Assembly: GCA_009691245.1 (NCBI GenBank)
Contig: SHUM01000029.1
Location: 1 to 40,506 of the forward strand
DNA: 40,506 nucleotides
From: Acidobacteriota bacterium
GTDB lineage: Bacteria > Acidobacteriota > Terriglobia > 2-12-FULL-54-10
Direction of reading: 5' to 3'
Below the pieces are notes generated by a model, which was not told where the DNA came from, made no database searches, and was given only the letters and a program-made list of their open reading frames with translations. Positions 16,581-25,024 of the stretch are shown here, piece after piece. Positions within the stretch are counted from its first letter, which is position 1. Each line of letters opens with the position of its first letter. A program made the translations under genes and the position numbers.

Positions 16581-16609
16581 ATTATACCGATGCCGGAGGT
16601 GGCATCCAA
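16581..16609 (-). promoter_or_regulatory. Promoter of the biotin operon
   Basis: TTGGAT (16604-16609) and a perfect TATAAT (16581-16586) are separated by 17 nt. Transcription would start near 16574, about 28 nt before the bioB ATG. No clear BirA-type GTTAAC/GTTTAC dyad overlaps it, so biotin control is not shown by the sequence. Confidence 0.6.
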
Positions 16610-16662
16610 ATAGGAATGCCATCCTTAGAGGAATCGTTCAGGAAATGAACGGTAAACTTTGG

Positions 16663-17940
16663 TTATTTAATGGAAGGAAAAGTAATGGCAGCAGGCAAAA
16701 TCCGAGCTGTCTTGGTTTTCTGGACAAGGCTGGCGAAGTAGTCTCCTTCGCCGAGTTTGCGGAACATCCGGCCTGCAACTTCAGAGGCCTTCGGGCCGCC
16801 GCCCAGCTTTACTCCTGTACGCAACAGGACCACCACGGCCAGCTTCGCCGGCGAATCGCTATAGCCGGCAAACCATCCCAGCCGCGCACCATCCTGCGAA
16901 CAGGTGCCAGTCTTGCCGAGAATGTGAATATCCGGAATATTCGCGCGACGAGCGGTCCCGGCCAAAACGGCGCTTTCCATGCCATTGCGGACAGAATCAA
17001 TCGTTTCGCTGATCGGCAGTTCGCGCTTCAGCATGGGAACAAATTCTTCTCCGGCAGTTGGATACTGCAGATAGTAAAGTCTGCCACCGTTGGCCATGGC
17101 GCTGGTGAACGATGCCAGTTGCAAGGTCGTCATGGAAATTCCCTGACCAAAGCTGGCAACTTTGCCAACACCGCCAGCACTCTTCGCGGGTGCCTTCTCG
17201 GGAAATGCGCCCTGCGATTCGGGATTAATCCCGAAGGAGGCTGCTTCCCCAAATCCGAACAGTCTGCCATAGTACTGCAACCGCTCGATGCCGAGGGAAC
17301 GGCCCAATTCTTCAAAATACAGGTTGTTGGATTTCGCCAGCGCCTGCTCCAGCGTCAGATACCACTTGCGCCCCAGCTTCAGTCGGTTGGTTTCACTGTT
17401 GATGATGCCATCTCCCAGCGCAGCCAGCGCGACGGCGGGCTTGAATGCTGAGCACGGCTGGTAACCTGATTCGAGCGCGAGTTTCTGATTGACGATGGAG
17501 AGAATCTGCCCGTTTTCAGGATTCACCACGACCACGGCGCCCATCAGCTTGCCCAGCGCCTCAACCGCAGCGGCGCGCACGATTGGATCATCCCGGCTGG
17601 GATCATCATCCTGACTGGGGACACCATAGGTCGGTATTTTGCCGACTGGCGTGGGGCGCACTCGCCGCAGCGTGCGGCGGGCTATGGTTGTAGTTTTCTT
17701 ACGAGTAACAGCTTTAGGCTTGGTCGCCGAAGCAGCGCCCGTCTTGGCCACTACTTTCTTTGATTGCTTTTTTTGTGCCGTAATTTTTGGTTTAATAACT
17801 TTCGACTTGACAGTTACAGGCGCGGCGGTTCCCGTTCTGGCAAGGATCGTTTCGCTGGCACGGGCCTGCCATTGCGTCAAACACACAATGAGTACGGTCG
17901 TCAAAACTATTGAGGCTCGGGTTCTCTTCGCCATCCTCAT
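16663..17940 (-). CDS. Penicillin-binding transpeptidase-domain protein with basic linker
   Basis: The 425-residue protein has an N-terminal signal or anchor segment ('ASIVLTTVLIVCLTQWQARA'), a very basic Lys/Arg/Thr-rich stretch of about 70 residues, and a penicillin-binding transpeptidase domain. The catalytic motifs are SxxK as 'PCSAFKPAVALAAL' (Ser164, Lys167), SxN as 'AKSNNLYFEELGR' (204-206) and KTG as 'ILGKTGTCSQDG' (343). 'GAVVVVNPENGQILSIVNQ' is the usual entry strand. It should be a periplasmic DD-transpeptidase or related serine hydrolase, without the glycosyltransferase or PASTA domains of large PBPs. I choose the ATG at 17940 because AGGAAGG lies 9 nt upstream; the open frame runs to 18063. 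It lies 236 bp downstream of recA. Class D beta-lactamase-like activity is a less likely alternative. Confidence 0.85.
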   Translation of the reverse strand: MRMAKRTRASIVLTTVLIVCLTQWQARASETILARTGTAAPVTVKSKVIKPKITAQKKQSKKVVAKTGAASATKPKAVTRKKTTTIARRTLRRVRPTPVGKIPTYGVPSQDDDPSRDDPIVRAAAVEALGKLMGAVVVVNPENGQILSIVNQKLALESGYQPCSAFKPAVALAALGDGIINSETNRLKLGRKWYLTLEQALAKSNNLYFEELGRSLGIERLQYYGRLFGFGEAASFGINPESQGAFPEKAPAKSAGGVGKVASFGQGISMTTLQLASFTSAMANGGRLYYLQYPTAGEEFVPMLKRELPISETIDSVRNGMESAVLAGTARRANIPDIHILGKTGTCSQDGARLGWFAGYSDSPAKLAVVVLLRTGVKLGGGPKASEVAGRMFRKLGEGDYFASLVQKTKTARILPAAITFPSIK

Positions 17941-18176
17941 CCTGCTTTTGCCTTCCTTTGGTTCCAGTGCGAAACACCTAACGAACTTCAGGAGAATCGA
18001 GAGGGTACCCTCTATTGTTATCGGATACCCGCCCATCTCGTCCATAGAAAAAGAGCTGCCCACTGAATGGTTGAATCCAACTTCGATGTGTTAGCCCCAG
18101 AATCAAAGGGGATTGGACAGTTCGCCTAAGTGGGTGTGCCATTTTCGTAAACACTTGCCCGCGTCTGAGGGACCGA

Positions 18177-19253
18177 TTATCCGCGGCCTTTGGCCGGAGC
18201 GGCCTCCGCCACCGCAGCCGGCGCTGCTGCTGCGGAATTATTGGACGGTAATCCAAGGGCGGCGCGCAGCTCGATTTCGAGCTTATCGCGGACCGCAAGA
18301 TTCTCTTTCATATAGGTGCGGGCGTTTTCCCTTCCTTGCCCGATCCGCTCGCCCTTATAGGAGTACCACGCCCCGCTCTTTTCAAGGATATTTTTGTCCG
18401 CGGCCATGTCCAGCAGCTCGCCCTCTTTGGAGATGCCCTCGCCGTAGAGGATATCGAACTCAGCTTCTCGGAATGGCGCAGCCACTTTATTCTTGACCAC
18501 CTTGGCGCGGGTGCGGTTGCCGACGACCTTCTCGCCCTCTTTAATCGCTGCTATGCGGCGGACATCAATGCGAACGGAGGAATAGAATTTCAGCGCGCGG
18601 CCTCCGGTAGTTGTCTCCGGATTGCCGAACATGACTCCAATCTTCTCGCGAATTTGATTGATAAAGATCAGACAGGTATTCGACTTGAAAACGATGCCCG
18701 TTAGTTTGCGCAGCGCCTGGGACATCAGCCGCGCCTGCAAGCCCATGTGCGAATCGCCCATTTCGCCGTCCAACTCAGCCTTAGGGACCAGTGCCGCCAC
18801 CGAATCCACCACGACCACATCCATGCCACCCGAGCGCACCATGGCCTCGGCAATCTCCAGCGCTTGCTCGCCGTAATCCGGCTGCGAGACATAAAGATTG
18901 TCCACATCCACGCCTAACTTCTTGGCGTACCCGGGGTCCAGCGCATGCTCGGCATCCACGAAGGCGGCCAGTCCGCCCAGTTTCTGGGCCTCTGCAATAA
19001 TTTGCAACGCGAGAGTCGTCTTGCCGCTCGCTTCCGGGCCAAATATCTCCACCACACGACCGCGCGGAACTCCACCAACGCCCAGCGCCGCATCAAGGGC
19101 GATGGAGCCGCTGGAAATCACCATAACCGGCACCACGTCTTTCGCGCCCAGCCGGATGACCGATCCTTTGCCAAACTGTTTATCAATCTGCGCCAGCGCC
19201 AAATCAACGGCGCGTGTTCGTTCCGACTGTTTATCCGCCGGTTTCTCGGCCAT
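18177..19253 (-). CDS. recA: Recombinase A
   Basis: RecA forms the nucleoprotein filament for homologous recombination and triggers LexA self-cleavage. The 358-residue product has Walker A 'GPEASGKT' (72-79), '[19 protein letters not shown]', '[20 protein letters not shown]' with Walker B, loop L1/L2 regions '[14 protein letters not shown]' and '[19 protein letters not shown]', and an Ala/Pro-rich acidic-to-basic tail ending 'APAKGRG'. The ATG at 19253, with AGGGGG 4 nt upstream, is preferred over an in-frame TTG at 19271. A promoter-like pair lies upstream. I found neither an E. coli-type CTGT-N8-ACAG nor a GAAC-N4-GTTC LexA box, so SOS control is not visible. Confidence 0.97.
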   Translation of the reverse strand: MAEKPADKQSERTRAVDLALAQIDKQFGKGSVIRLGAKDVVPVMVISSGSIALDAALGVGGVPRGRVVEIFGPEASGKTTLALQIIAEAQKLGGLAAFVDAEHALDPGYAKKLGVDVDNLYVSQPDYGEQALEIAEAMVRSGGMDVVVVDSVAALVPKAELDGEMGDSHMGLQARLMSQALRKLTGIVFKSNTCLIFINQIREKIGVMFGNPETTTGGRALKFYSSVRIDVRRIAAIKEGEKVVGNRTRAKVVKNKVAAPFREAEFDILYGEGISKEGELLDMAADKNILEKSGAWYSYKGERIGQGRENARTYMKENLAVRDKLEIELRAALGLPSNNSAAAAPAAVAEAAPAKGRG

Positions 19254-19314
19254 GATTCCCCCTGAGGACAATTCAAAGAATGAGTGCTAATCGTAAGTTA
19301 AAGCGCGAACGGGC

Positions 19315-19342
19315 ATTATATATCATCGGACCCGCAAATCAA
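19315..19342 (-). promoter_or_regulatory. recA promoter
   Basis: TTGATT (19337-19342) and a perfect TATAAT (19315-19320) are spaced by 16 nt in the 132-bp gap between trpG and recA, giving a leader of about 55 nt. Confidence 0.55.
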
Positions 19343-19385
19343 TCTGAAAAGTAATACGAATAAAAAGCGAATCTACTGGAAGCGA

Positions 19386-19973
19386 TCAAAGAATCGCAGC
19401 GGGCTGTCCTGCCCAGGCGAGGAAGTTCTTGAGAAGTGTGTTGCCGGTGGGAGTGAGGATGGACTCAGGATGGAACTGCACGCCCTCGATAGGCAGCGAG
19501 CGATGGCGCATGCCCATGACGATGCCGTCCGGAGTGGATGCGGATACCTCCAGAACGTTGGGCATCGTGGATGGCTCCACCACAAGGGAATGATATCGGC
19601 CCGCATCGAATGGGTTGGGAAGGCCGTGAAAGAGCGCCTTGCCGTCATGATGAATCTTCGTGGCCTTGCCATGAACCAGCGAAGGTGCCGCGATCACGCG
19701 TCCGCCGAAGACCATGCCCATCGCCTGATGTCCGAGACAGACACCGAGCATCGGCAGTTTGCCCGCGAAATGGCGGATGCACTCCACCAGAATGCCAGCA
19801 TCCTCGGGCCGTCCCGGCCCCGGCGAAAGGACCAAGGCCTGCGGGCGCATAGCCGCAATCTGCTCCACGGTCACCTGATCGTTGCGGCGAACTTCCAGCG
19901 TGGCGCCCAGTTCGCCCAGCATCTGAACCAGGTTATACGTGAAGGAATCGTAGTTATCGAGAACGAAGATCAT
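19386..19973 (-). CDS. trpG: Anthranilate synthase glutamine amidotransferase subunit
   Basis: TrpG supplies ammonia from glutamine to TrpE for anthranilate synthesis. The 195-residue class I glutamine amidotransferase has 'DNYDSFTYNLVQML', 'LVLSPGPGRPEDAG', the nucleophile Cys79 in 'MLGVCLGHQAMG', 'RYHSLVVEP' and the His168/Glu170 pair in 'VQFHPES'. Its ATG overlaps the trpE stop by 4 bp (19970-19973), so the subunits are translated in a coupled way. As in many bacteria it may also serve PabB for 4-aminobenzoate. Confidence 0.93.
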   Translation of the reverse strand: MIFVLDNYDSFTYNLVQMLGELGATLEVRRNDQVTVEQIAAMRPQALVLSPGPGRPEDAGILVECIRHFAGKLPMLGVCLGHQAMGMVFGGRVIAAPSLVHGKATKIHHDGKALFHGLPNPFDAGRYHSLVVEPSTMPNVLEVSASTPDGIVMGMRHRSLPIEGVQFHPESILTPTGNTLLKNFLAWAGQPAAIL

Positions 19974-21655
19974 TTTCGATTGCGTCTCCGCTGGGCAGCC
20001 GCCCCGGCTGCTTGCTGTTCGGCAATGTCAATTGCCGCCAACATGGCCTGGCCCTTATTCATAGTTTCTTCGTATTCATTCTCTGGCACTGAGTCGGCCA
20101 CGATGCCCGCGCCAACCTGCACGCTGGCTTTTCCGTTGCGCACCACAATCGAGCGGATGGCGATGCAGGAGTCGAGATTCCCCGTCAGGTCATAGTACAA
20201 GACCGTTCCGGCGTAGATACCGCGCCGCGTGGGTTCCAGCTCTGAAATAATCTGCATGGCGCGAACCTTCGGCGCGCCGGTTACCGTGCCGGCGGGAAAG
20301 CAGGCCAGCAGCGCGTCCCAGGCATCCAGTTCCGGACGAAGTTTTCCTTCAATGCTCGACACCAGATGCATCACATGGGAATAGCGTTCAATGAACTTCA
20401 GACGCGCAGGTTTCACCGTGCCGTAACGGGCGACACGGCCAACGTCATTGCGGCCCAGGTCCACCAGCATGGTGTGTTCGGCCAGTTCCTTTTCATCGGC
20501 AAGAAGTTCCCGTTCCAGTGCGTCATCCTGTTCGGGCGTGGCGCCGCGGTGGCGAGTGCCGGCAATGGGCCGGTACTCAATATCTTCACCAGTCACTTTC
20601 ACCAGCATCTCCGGCGAGGATCCCAGCACACAGTCCTTTCCTAACTGCATATAGAAAAGATAAGGCGCGGGATTCACGCGTCGCAGCGCTCGATAGATCT
20701 CGAAGGAATGCGAATGGATTGCAACTTCCAATCGCTGCGACAAAACCACCTGAAATATGTCCCCGGCCCGGATGTACTCCTTGGCCCGGACGACAGCATT
20801 CAGGAACTTTTGTCGTGAAGTATTGGAGCGCACCTTCAGGTTGAGCCGCTTCGAAGTTGTCGCTGTAGCTGACGTGCTCACCGAAGGAACCGCTGGCGAT
20901 TCCAGCGCCTTCACGACTCTGGCGATATCCTCTTGCGCGTCCTTATAGGCCGCATCAATCTGCTTCTTCGTTGAGCCATCAGGAAGAAAAGCGTTGCGCA
21001 CGATCCAAATCTGGTGCTTCACATGATCGAAGATCAGCAAGGTTGAAAACAGCATCAGCACGGCATCCGGCATGGGTGTTTCACTGCCAGTCACGCGCTC
21101 ACGCGCTGGAAGTTTTATGGGCTCCTGAAGACTAATCAAGTCGTAACCCATGTACCCGACCGCTCCCGCAACCAATGGAGGTAATCCCTCAATGCGAGCC
21201 GGGCGGAAGCGGGAAAACATGCGGCGGGCAAAGGAAAGGAAATCGCCTGACACTTCCCTCCGCTGGCCGCCTTCCCAAATCTCGATGCGGCCACTGCCGC
21301 TGGTCGAGCCATTCTTTTTTGAATTGGCTGAGTCGTTTTCCTTCAACCAAAACTTTAAGATAAGCAAGGGTGCCGCATGGCGGGACGCGCTCGCGGTTTG
21401 GCCCGCCCCAAGAAATGTATAGCGGGCTATGTTCTCGCCACCCTCGACGCTCTCGAATAAGAACGAGTAATTGCCGTCCCTGAGTGTACTGAAACGGTTC
21501 CTGCTGGAGGTCGGCGCCTTCGCTTCCGAATGGGTCAGCTTCCAATACGCGGAGACGGGTGTCAGCAGATCGCCTGACACCGTGGTCCACACGGGCACCC
21601 AGTTAGCCTGCCGGGCAAGCTGGTGAAAAGTTTTCAGGTCTGAGGCAATGGGCAT
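19970..21655 (-). CDS. trpE: Anthranilate synthase component I
   Basis: TrpE converts chorismate to anthranilate. The 561-residue protein shows the tryptophan-binding region 'YSFLFESVEGGENIARYTF', 'GAVGYMGYDL', 'IFQVVLSQRLEV', 'RRVNPAPYLFYMQL', 'VLGSSPEMLVKV', 'RPIAGTRHRGATPEQDDALE', 'LVDLGRNDVGRVA', 'FPAGTVTGAPKVRAMQIISE' and 'QVGAGIVADS'. Length is above the usual ~500 residues because of a Ser/Asn/Gly-rich insertion near residues 105-135 in the N-terminal part. 'VDLGRNDVGRV' together with the adjacent trpG favours TrpE over PabB. It lies 44 bp after aroDE and overlaps trpG by 4 bp. Confidence 0.92.
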   Translation of the reverse strand: MPIASDLKTFHQLARQANWVPVWTTVSGDLLTPVSAYWKLTHSEAKAPTSSRNRFSTLRDGNYSFLFESVEGGENIARYTFLGAGQTASASRHAAPLLILKFWLKENDSANSKKNGSTSGSGRIEIWEGGQRREVSGDFLSFARRMFSRFRPARIEGLPPLVAGAVGYMGYDLISLQEPIKLPARERVTGSETPMPDAVLMLFSTLLIFDHVKHQIWIVRNAFLPDGSTKKQIDAAYKDAQEDIARVVKALESPAVPSVSTSATATTSKRLNLKVRSNTSRQKFLNAVVRAKEYIRAGDIFQVVLSQRLEVAIHSHSFEIYRALRRVNPAPYLFYMQLGKDCVLGSSPEMLVKVTGEDIEYRPIAGTRHRGATPEQDDALERELLADEKELAEHTMLVDLGRNDVGRVARYGTVKPARLKFIERYSHVMHLVSSIEGKLRPELDAWDALLACFPAGTVTGAPKVRAMQIISELEPTRRGIYAGTVLYYDLTGNLDSCIAIRSIVVRNGKASVQVGAGIVADSVPENEYEETMNKGQAMLAAIDIAEQQAAGAAAQRRRNRK

Positions 21656-21699
21656 CGCGATTGTTGGAATCTATTTCAATGCGAGTTGATGTAAGGCGG

Positions 21700-23310
21700 C
21701 TACTTATGCTGCTGCTGACGCATGCGATCGAGCTCTTCCGCCGCGGTCCGCCGCATTCTGGTCAACGGTGCTTCGTGGCCCGTCCAATATTCAAACTGCC
21801 GCGCAGCCTGCGCCAGGTACATTTCAATGCCGGAGATGGTCTGGCATCCCTTGGCCCGAGCCATGCGCAGCAGTTTGGTATCATGCGGATTGTAGATCAA
21901 ATCAAAAACAGTTTCGGCGCAGATCTGAACCGGCGTCAGCGGCGACGCATCGCGCTGCGGCCACATACCGACTGAGGTGGCCTGAATCAACAGGTCCGCC
22001 TTGGCATCGCCTAAATCCTTCAGAGCGATCTCCCCACAACGAAACTCTTTGGCCAGTTTGCTTACATTCAGCGGATTACGGCCAGCGATCAGAATACGAC
22101 GGCAACCTAGACTTCGTAAGCCAACGATTGCGGCACGGGCAGCACCCCCATTGCCCAGTATGATCGCAGAGAAATCAGCCGGCAATTTCTGCTTATCGGT
22201 CAATTCGTAGCGCACCTTCAGGGGCTCAATGATCCCCGCCACATCGCTGTTGATGGCCTCCCACTTACCTCGGCGAACCCGAACAGTGTTGGCCGCGCCG
22301 ACGGCTTGGACCAATTTATCCGGACTATCAATGTAGCGCAATATGGCTTGCTTATGCGGTAGCGTGATGCTGAAACCCGCCAGCGGATAGTCGAGAGCCG
22401 CTTGGCGAAATTCACGCACATCATCGGACTGCAGCGGCAGATATACCGCGTCGAGATCCAGCGCGCTGATGGACGCATTATGCACCGCAGTGCCGATGGA
22501 ATGCTTCACCGGATTGCCGAGCACGCCATAGAGTTTCGTTTTACTGCTCAACTTGTCCGCGCGATACCGCCGCCGCAACAGCTCCGCGTCCACTTGGCCG
22601 GGAGCTGCAACGAAAGATTCCTCGGCTGCGGGGGGCGCCGCGTAGATAAAGGCGCTGCCGCGCGAAAGAGCCAGGACACGACTCGGGATGCCTGCATCGC
22701 CCATGCAGAACCCCACCCATTGGGCGTCATTTACCTTCGCTTGTTCTTGCAATTCATTCAGCAGGCGCACGACATCGCTCTGACCCTTGGCCGTGGGAAC
22801 GATCTTATATATATTGGCTGGTATCTTGCGTAGTCTGCTGACCACCGGGCCGAGCGGAGGAGTCTTCTTGAAATCATGAAAGGAGAGGATGACGGCGGCC
22901 TTTTTTCTCAAGGCTTCCAGCAAGTCCCCCGCCGCGCCGGCCGTGCTTGATTGGGCCGCCTCGGCGCTTTCAATCTCCACATCGACCAGGCGGCAGCCCG
23001 CCTCGGCGGCGCTGATCAGCAGACGGAGTTGCTCGTCCACTGTTCCGGAGAACTTGCCGCCATTGGGTTCGCGCCGGCAGGTGGCCTGGAGAATCGCTCC
23101 GGGCGAGGATGCAATTAGATTGGCGATTTGCGGAATCGCATCGGAGGGCCGAGTGAGCCAGTCGAGACGCAGCTCCACGAAGGGACTGTGCGCCAGCGCG
23201 CGACGTGCGCACACCATCAGCTCGTTGATGGTTGTGCCGGTCGCCGCAATGCATATCTTGGGAAAATTCACTGACCGCGCGCGGACACGCTTAACTGTTC
23301 CAGATGTCAT
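21700..23310 (-). CDS. aroDE: Bifunctional 3-dehydroquinate dehydratase (type I) / shikimate dehydrogenase fusion
   Basis: The 536-residue protein joins two shikimate-pathway enzymes. Residues 16-235 are a type I dehydroquinase: 'FVELRLDWL', His145 in 'ILSFHDFKKT' and the Schiff-base Lys169 in 'IYKIVPTA'. Residues 258-525 are shikimate dehydrogenase: 'YGVLGNPVKHSIGTAVHNAS', catalytic Lys320 in 'ITLPHKQA', 'GAANTV', the Asp in 'AINSDVAGI', the NADP loop 'GNGGAARA' (386-393), 'ATSVGMW' and 'DLIYNP'. In the substrate loop the usual Ser-x-Ser is Ser271-Ile-Gly273, so one carboxylate-binding Ser is missing. Fusions of this kind channel dehydroshikimate and occur in plants and several bacterial phyla. 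It is the first gene of aroDE-trpE-trpG; the ATG at 23310 has no strong ribosome site. Confidence 0.93.
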   Translation of the reverse strand: MTSGTVKRVRARSVNFPKICIAATGTTINELMVCARRALAHSPFVELRLDWLTRPSDAIPQIANLIASSPGAILQATCRREPNGGKFSGTVDEQLRLLISAAEAGCRLVDVEIESAEAAQSSTAGAAGDLLEALRKKAAVILSFHDFKKTPPLGPVVSRLRKIPANIYKIVPTAKGQSDVVRLLNELQEQAKVNDAQWVGFCMGDAGIPSRVLALSRGSAFIYAAPPAAEESFVAAPGQVDAELLRRRYRADKLSSKTKLYGVLGNPVKHSIGTAVHNASISALDLDAVYLPLQSDDVREFRQAALDYPLAGFSITLPHKQAILRYIDSPDKLVQAVGAANTVRVRRGKWEAINSDVAGIIEPLKVRYELTDKQKLPADFSAIILGNGGAARAAIVGLRSLGCRRILIAGRNPLNVSKLAKEFRCGEIALKDLGDAKADLLIQATSVGMWPQRDASPLTPVQICAETVFDLIYNPHDTKLLRMARAKGCQTISGIEMYLAQAARQFEYWTGHEAPLTRMRRTAAEELDRMRQQQHK

Positions 23311-23404
23311 TATCTAACCATCATACGGAAGGGTGCCTCCAGTGTCGAGGAATCCTTGCGGCAACGCGACAAATTCAGTTGCCCAAATATTCCAAATTTG
23401 CGGT

Positions 23405-23421
23405 TGTGCACAAATTGCACA
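23405..23421. promoter_or_regulatory. 17-bp dyad between divergent aroDE and DUF4159 genes
   Basis: TGTGCACAAATTGCACA has perfect 6-nt arms and a 5-nt centre. It lies in the only divergent spacer at the head of the large plus-strand cluster (23311-23558), 95 bp from aroDE and 137 bp from the DUF4159 gene. The spacer also has several repeated CCAAAT words but no strong sigma-70 promoter that I can see. The dyad is a candidate operator for one or both directions. Confidence 0.3.
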
Positions 23422-23558
23422 CTTTCACGGAATTTTCCAAATATGTCGCCTCCCGCTGATTTTTCCCTGCACCCTCCCCGCGAGACGCCCGGACTGGCCA
23501 CGGAATGGTCTGGACTGGTATGCTGGGTGGAAGTCATCCCAGTAATCGTGGAAGGTTC

Positions 23559-24434
23559 ATGTATAAGTCGGACCGAGCAAGGGCAAAGTACGGCATGGGT
23601 CTGGCGCTTGCCTTAGGTCTGGTAATTTGCGCGGGAGCTGTCGCCGGGCGCGGAGCATTCCAAATTTGGAGCCAGACCCCACCCTCTCCCGGGTCTCGAC
23701 AGGTGCCGCCTCCTTTGCTCCCTCCGGAAGATGAAACTCCCCTCGACATGACTACCGACGGTCCGACCACCGACTACGAATTTCTGTTCACCCGCCTGGC
23801 CCACTACTCGCCGGGATTCCAGTTGAGCAACGATGGCCAGGCCTGGCCCACCGACTACCCCAAAGCGGATCGCCAGTTTCTGCAAGGCCTCTTGCGCTAC
23901 ACCGCCATCGAAGGCCGCAAGCAGGAGCACGTCGTGCGGCCCACTGCGGATGAGCTGTACGACTTCCCCTTCGTCTATGCCGTCGAGGTTGGTTACATGC
24001 AGCTCTCTAACGACGAAGCCCAGCGCCTGCGCCAATATCTGCTGCGCGGCGGATTCATGATGGTCGACGACTTCCACGGCACCCGCGAGTGGGACAGTTT
24101 CGAAGCGCAGATGAAGAAGGTCTTCCCGGAATATGAGATCGAGGACATCAACGTCTCCGACCCCATCTTCCATTGCTTCTTCAATATCGAGGAGCTGTTC
24201 GAGCTGCCAGGCCTGCAATTTTTATATTCGGGACGCATCTTCGAGAAGGACGGCCGCGCGCCGCGCTACGCCGCCATCCGCGATGCCACCGGCCGCATCC
24301 TGGTGATGATCAACCACAACGTCGACATGGGCGATGCCTGGGAGTGGGCCGACCTGCCGCAATACCCCGAGCGCTACACCTCGCAAGCCTACCGCCTCGG
24401 TGTGAACTACATCGTCTACGCCCTCACCCACTGA
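23559..24434 (+). CDS. Exported DUF4159 protein
   Basis: The 291-residue protein begins with a signal peptide ('KYGMGLALALGLVICAGAVA') and a Pro-rich linker, followed by a DUF4159 domain from about residue 70 to the end. It shows 'DYEFLFTRLAHYS', 'DYPKADRQFLQGLLRYT', 'FVYAVEVGYMQLSNDEAQRL', 'YLLRGGFMMVDDFHGTREWD', 'SDPIFHCFFNI', 'RIFEKDGRAPRYAAIRD', 'ILVMINHNVDMGDAWEWAD' and 'YRLGVNYIVYALTH'. I recall DUF4159 as related to the amidotransferase-like fold and often coded beside MoxR/DUF58/vWA genes, as here. Its activity is unknown. The ATG at 23559, after GGAAGG, is preferred over one at 23505 because the signal peptide then starts normally. It opens the plus-strand cluster but is separated from the next gene by 590 bp. 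Confidence 0.85.
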   Translation: MYKSDRARAKYGMGLALALGLVICAGAVAGRGAFQIWSQTPPSPGSRQVPPPLLPPEDETPLDMTTDGPTTDYEFLFTRLAHYSPGFQLSNDGQAWPTDYPKADRQFLQGLLRYTAIEGRKQEHVVRPTADELYDFPFVYAVEVGYMQLSNDEAQRLRQYLLRGGFMMVDDFHGTREWDSFEAQMKKVFPEYEIEDINVSDPIFHCFFNIEELFELPGLQFLYSGRIFEKDGRAPRYAAIRDATGRILVMINHNVDMGDAWEWADLPQYPERYTSQAYRLGVNYIVYALTH

Positions 24435-25024
24435 ACCACGTCACAGTGCCGCGCGCGTGAGCGAGCGGGCCTATGGAACCATACGCTGCGGCCGCCTGGG
24501 TTTGGGGTTTGATGCGCGCGCTGGAATGCAAAATTACGTTTGAGAAGCGTCGAAACGACTGTCTCTGGAATTCAAGAACGCTCATCCCAACCTTCCCTGG
24601 CGCCGAATCACCGGCATGAGAGACTTCCTGATCCACGATTATCTGGATGTGGACTTGGAGATCGTCTGGCGCACGGCCACCGAAGACATCCACGAACTGA
24701 AGCGGGCATTGGCTACGACTAGATGAATTTTCCACCAAGATCAACGTGGTGCAGAACTGGCCACGCAGAATAGATGCCGAGCTGATGCAGAACATGCCGG
24801 TGCAGTAATTGCGCGCCGTCGCGTCACAGAGTCGCGTTTTGCCGAGGGCCGTTCAACAAAATAATTGACAATTGGAAGAAAGCGGCTGCAAGGCTGCGAC
24901 GGGGTGGCGCCGTGATGCGCAGAAAAGCATTGCGCGCGGCCACCGTTGCGGTCAGAATTGCATCCAACGGCAAGTTGGTGGAGCATTAGGTGGGAAAGTT
25001 TTGACTGGCGCTTGAGGAGCACGG
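24435..25024. other. 590-bp gap with gene debris between the DUF4159 and vWA genes
   Basis: Besides the HepT-like remnant at 24544-24726, the next frame at 24725-24808 reads 'FSTKINVVQNWPRRID...' to a TAA. It looks like the end of another protein and may be a second remnant, but I cannot name it. A perfect -35-like TTGACA is at 24865-24870 without a matching -10 box. GAGGAG lies 5 nt before the ATG at 25025. No intact gene is visible. Confidence 0.45.
24544..24726 (+). pseudogene. C-terminal remnant of a HepT-like (DUF86) HEPN toxin
   Basis: Sixty sense codons without a start, ending in TGA, encode 'EASKRLSLEFKNAHPNLPWR' followed by 'RITGMRDFLIHDYLDVDLEI' and 'VWRTATEDIHELKRALATTR'. This matches, from memory, the second half of HepT/DUF86 ribonuclease toxins, including the HEPN active-site motif Arg-x4-6-His in the form 'RDFLIHDY'. 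An in-frame TGA at 24541-24543 and the absence of the N-terminal helix ('DxLeAI...VRNLEIIGEA' in intact members) show that the first half is missing. No MntA nucleotidyltransferase antitoxin remains. It is therefore a decayed toxin-antitoxin locus, not a working gene. Confidence 0.65.

Noticed and set aside
16545-16610. BirA operator at the bioB promoter
   Set aside because: Only a single weak half-site-like TTGTGATTACC is seen; the second half at 14-16 nt is missing.
19254-19385. LexA/SOS box upstream of recA
   Set aside because: Neither CTGT-N8-ACAG nor GAAC-N4-GTTC occurs; a phylum-specific LexA site cannot be judged from one sequence.
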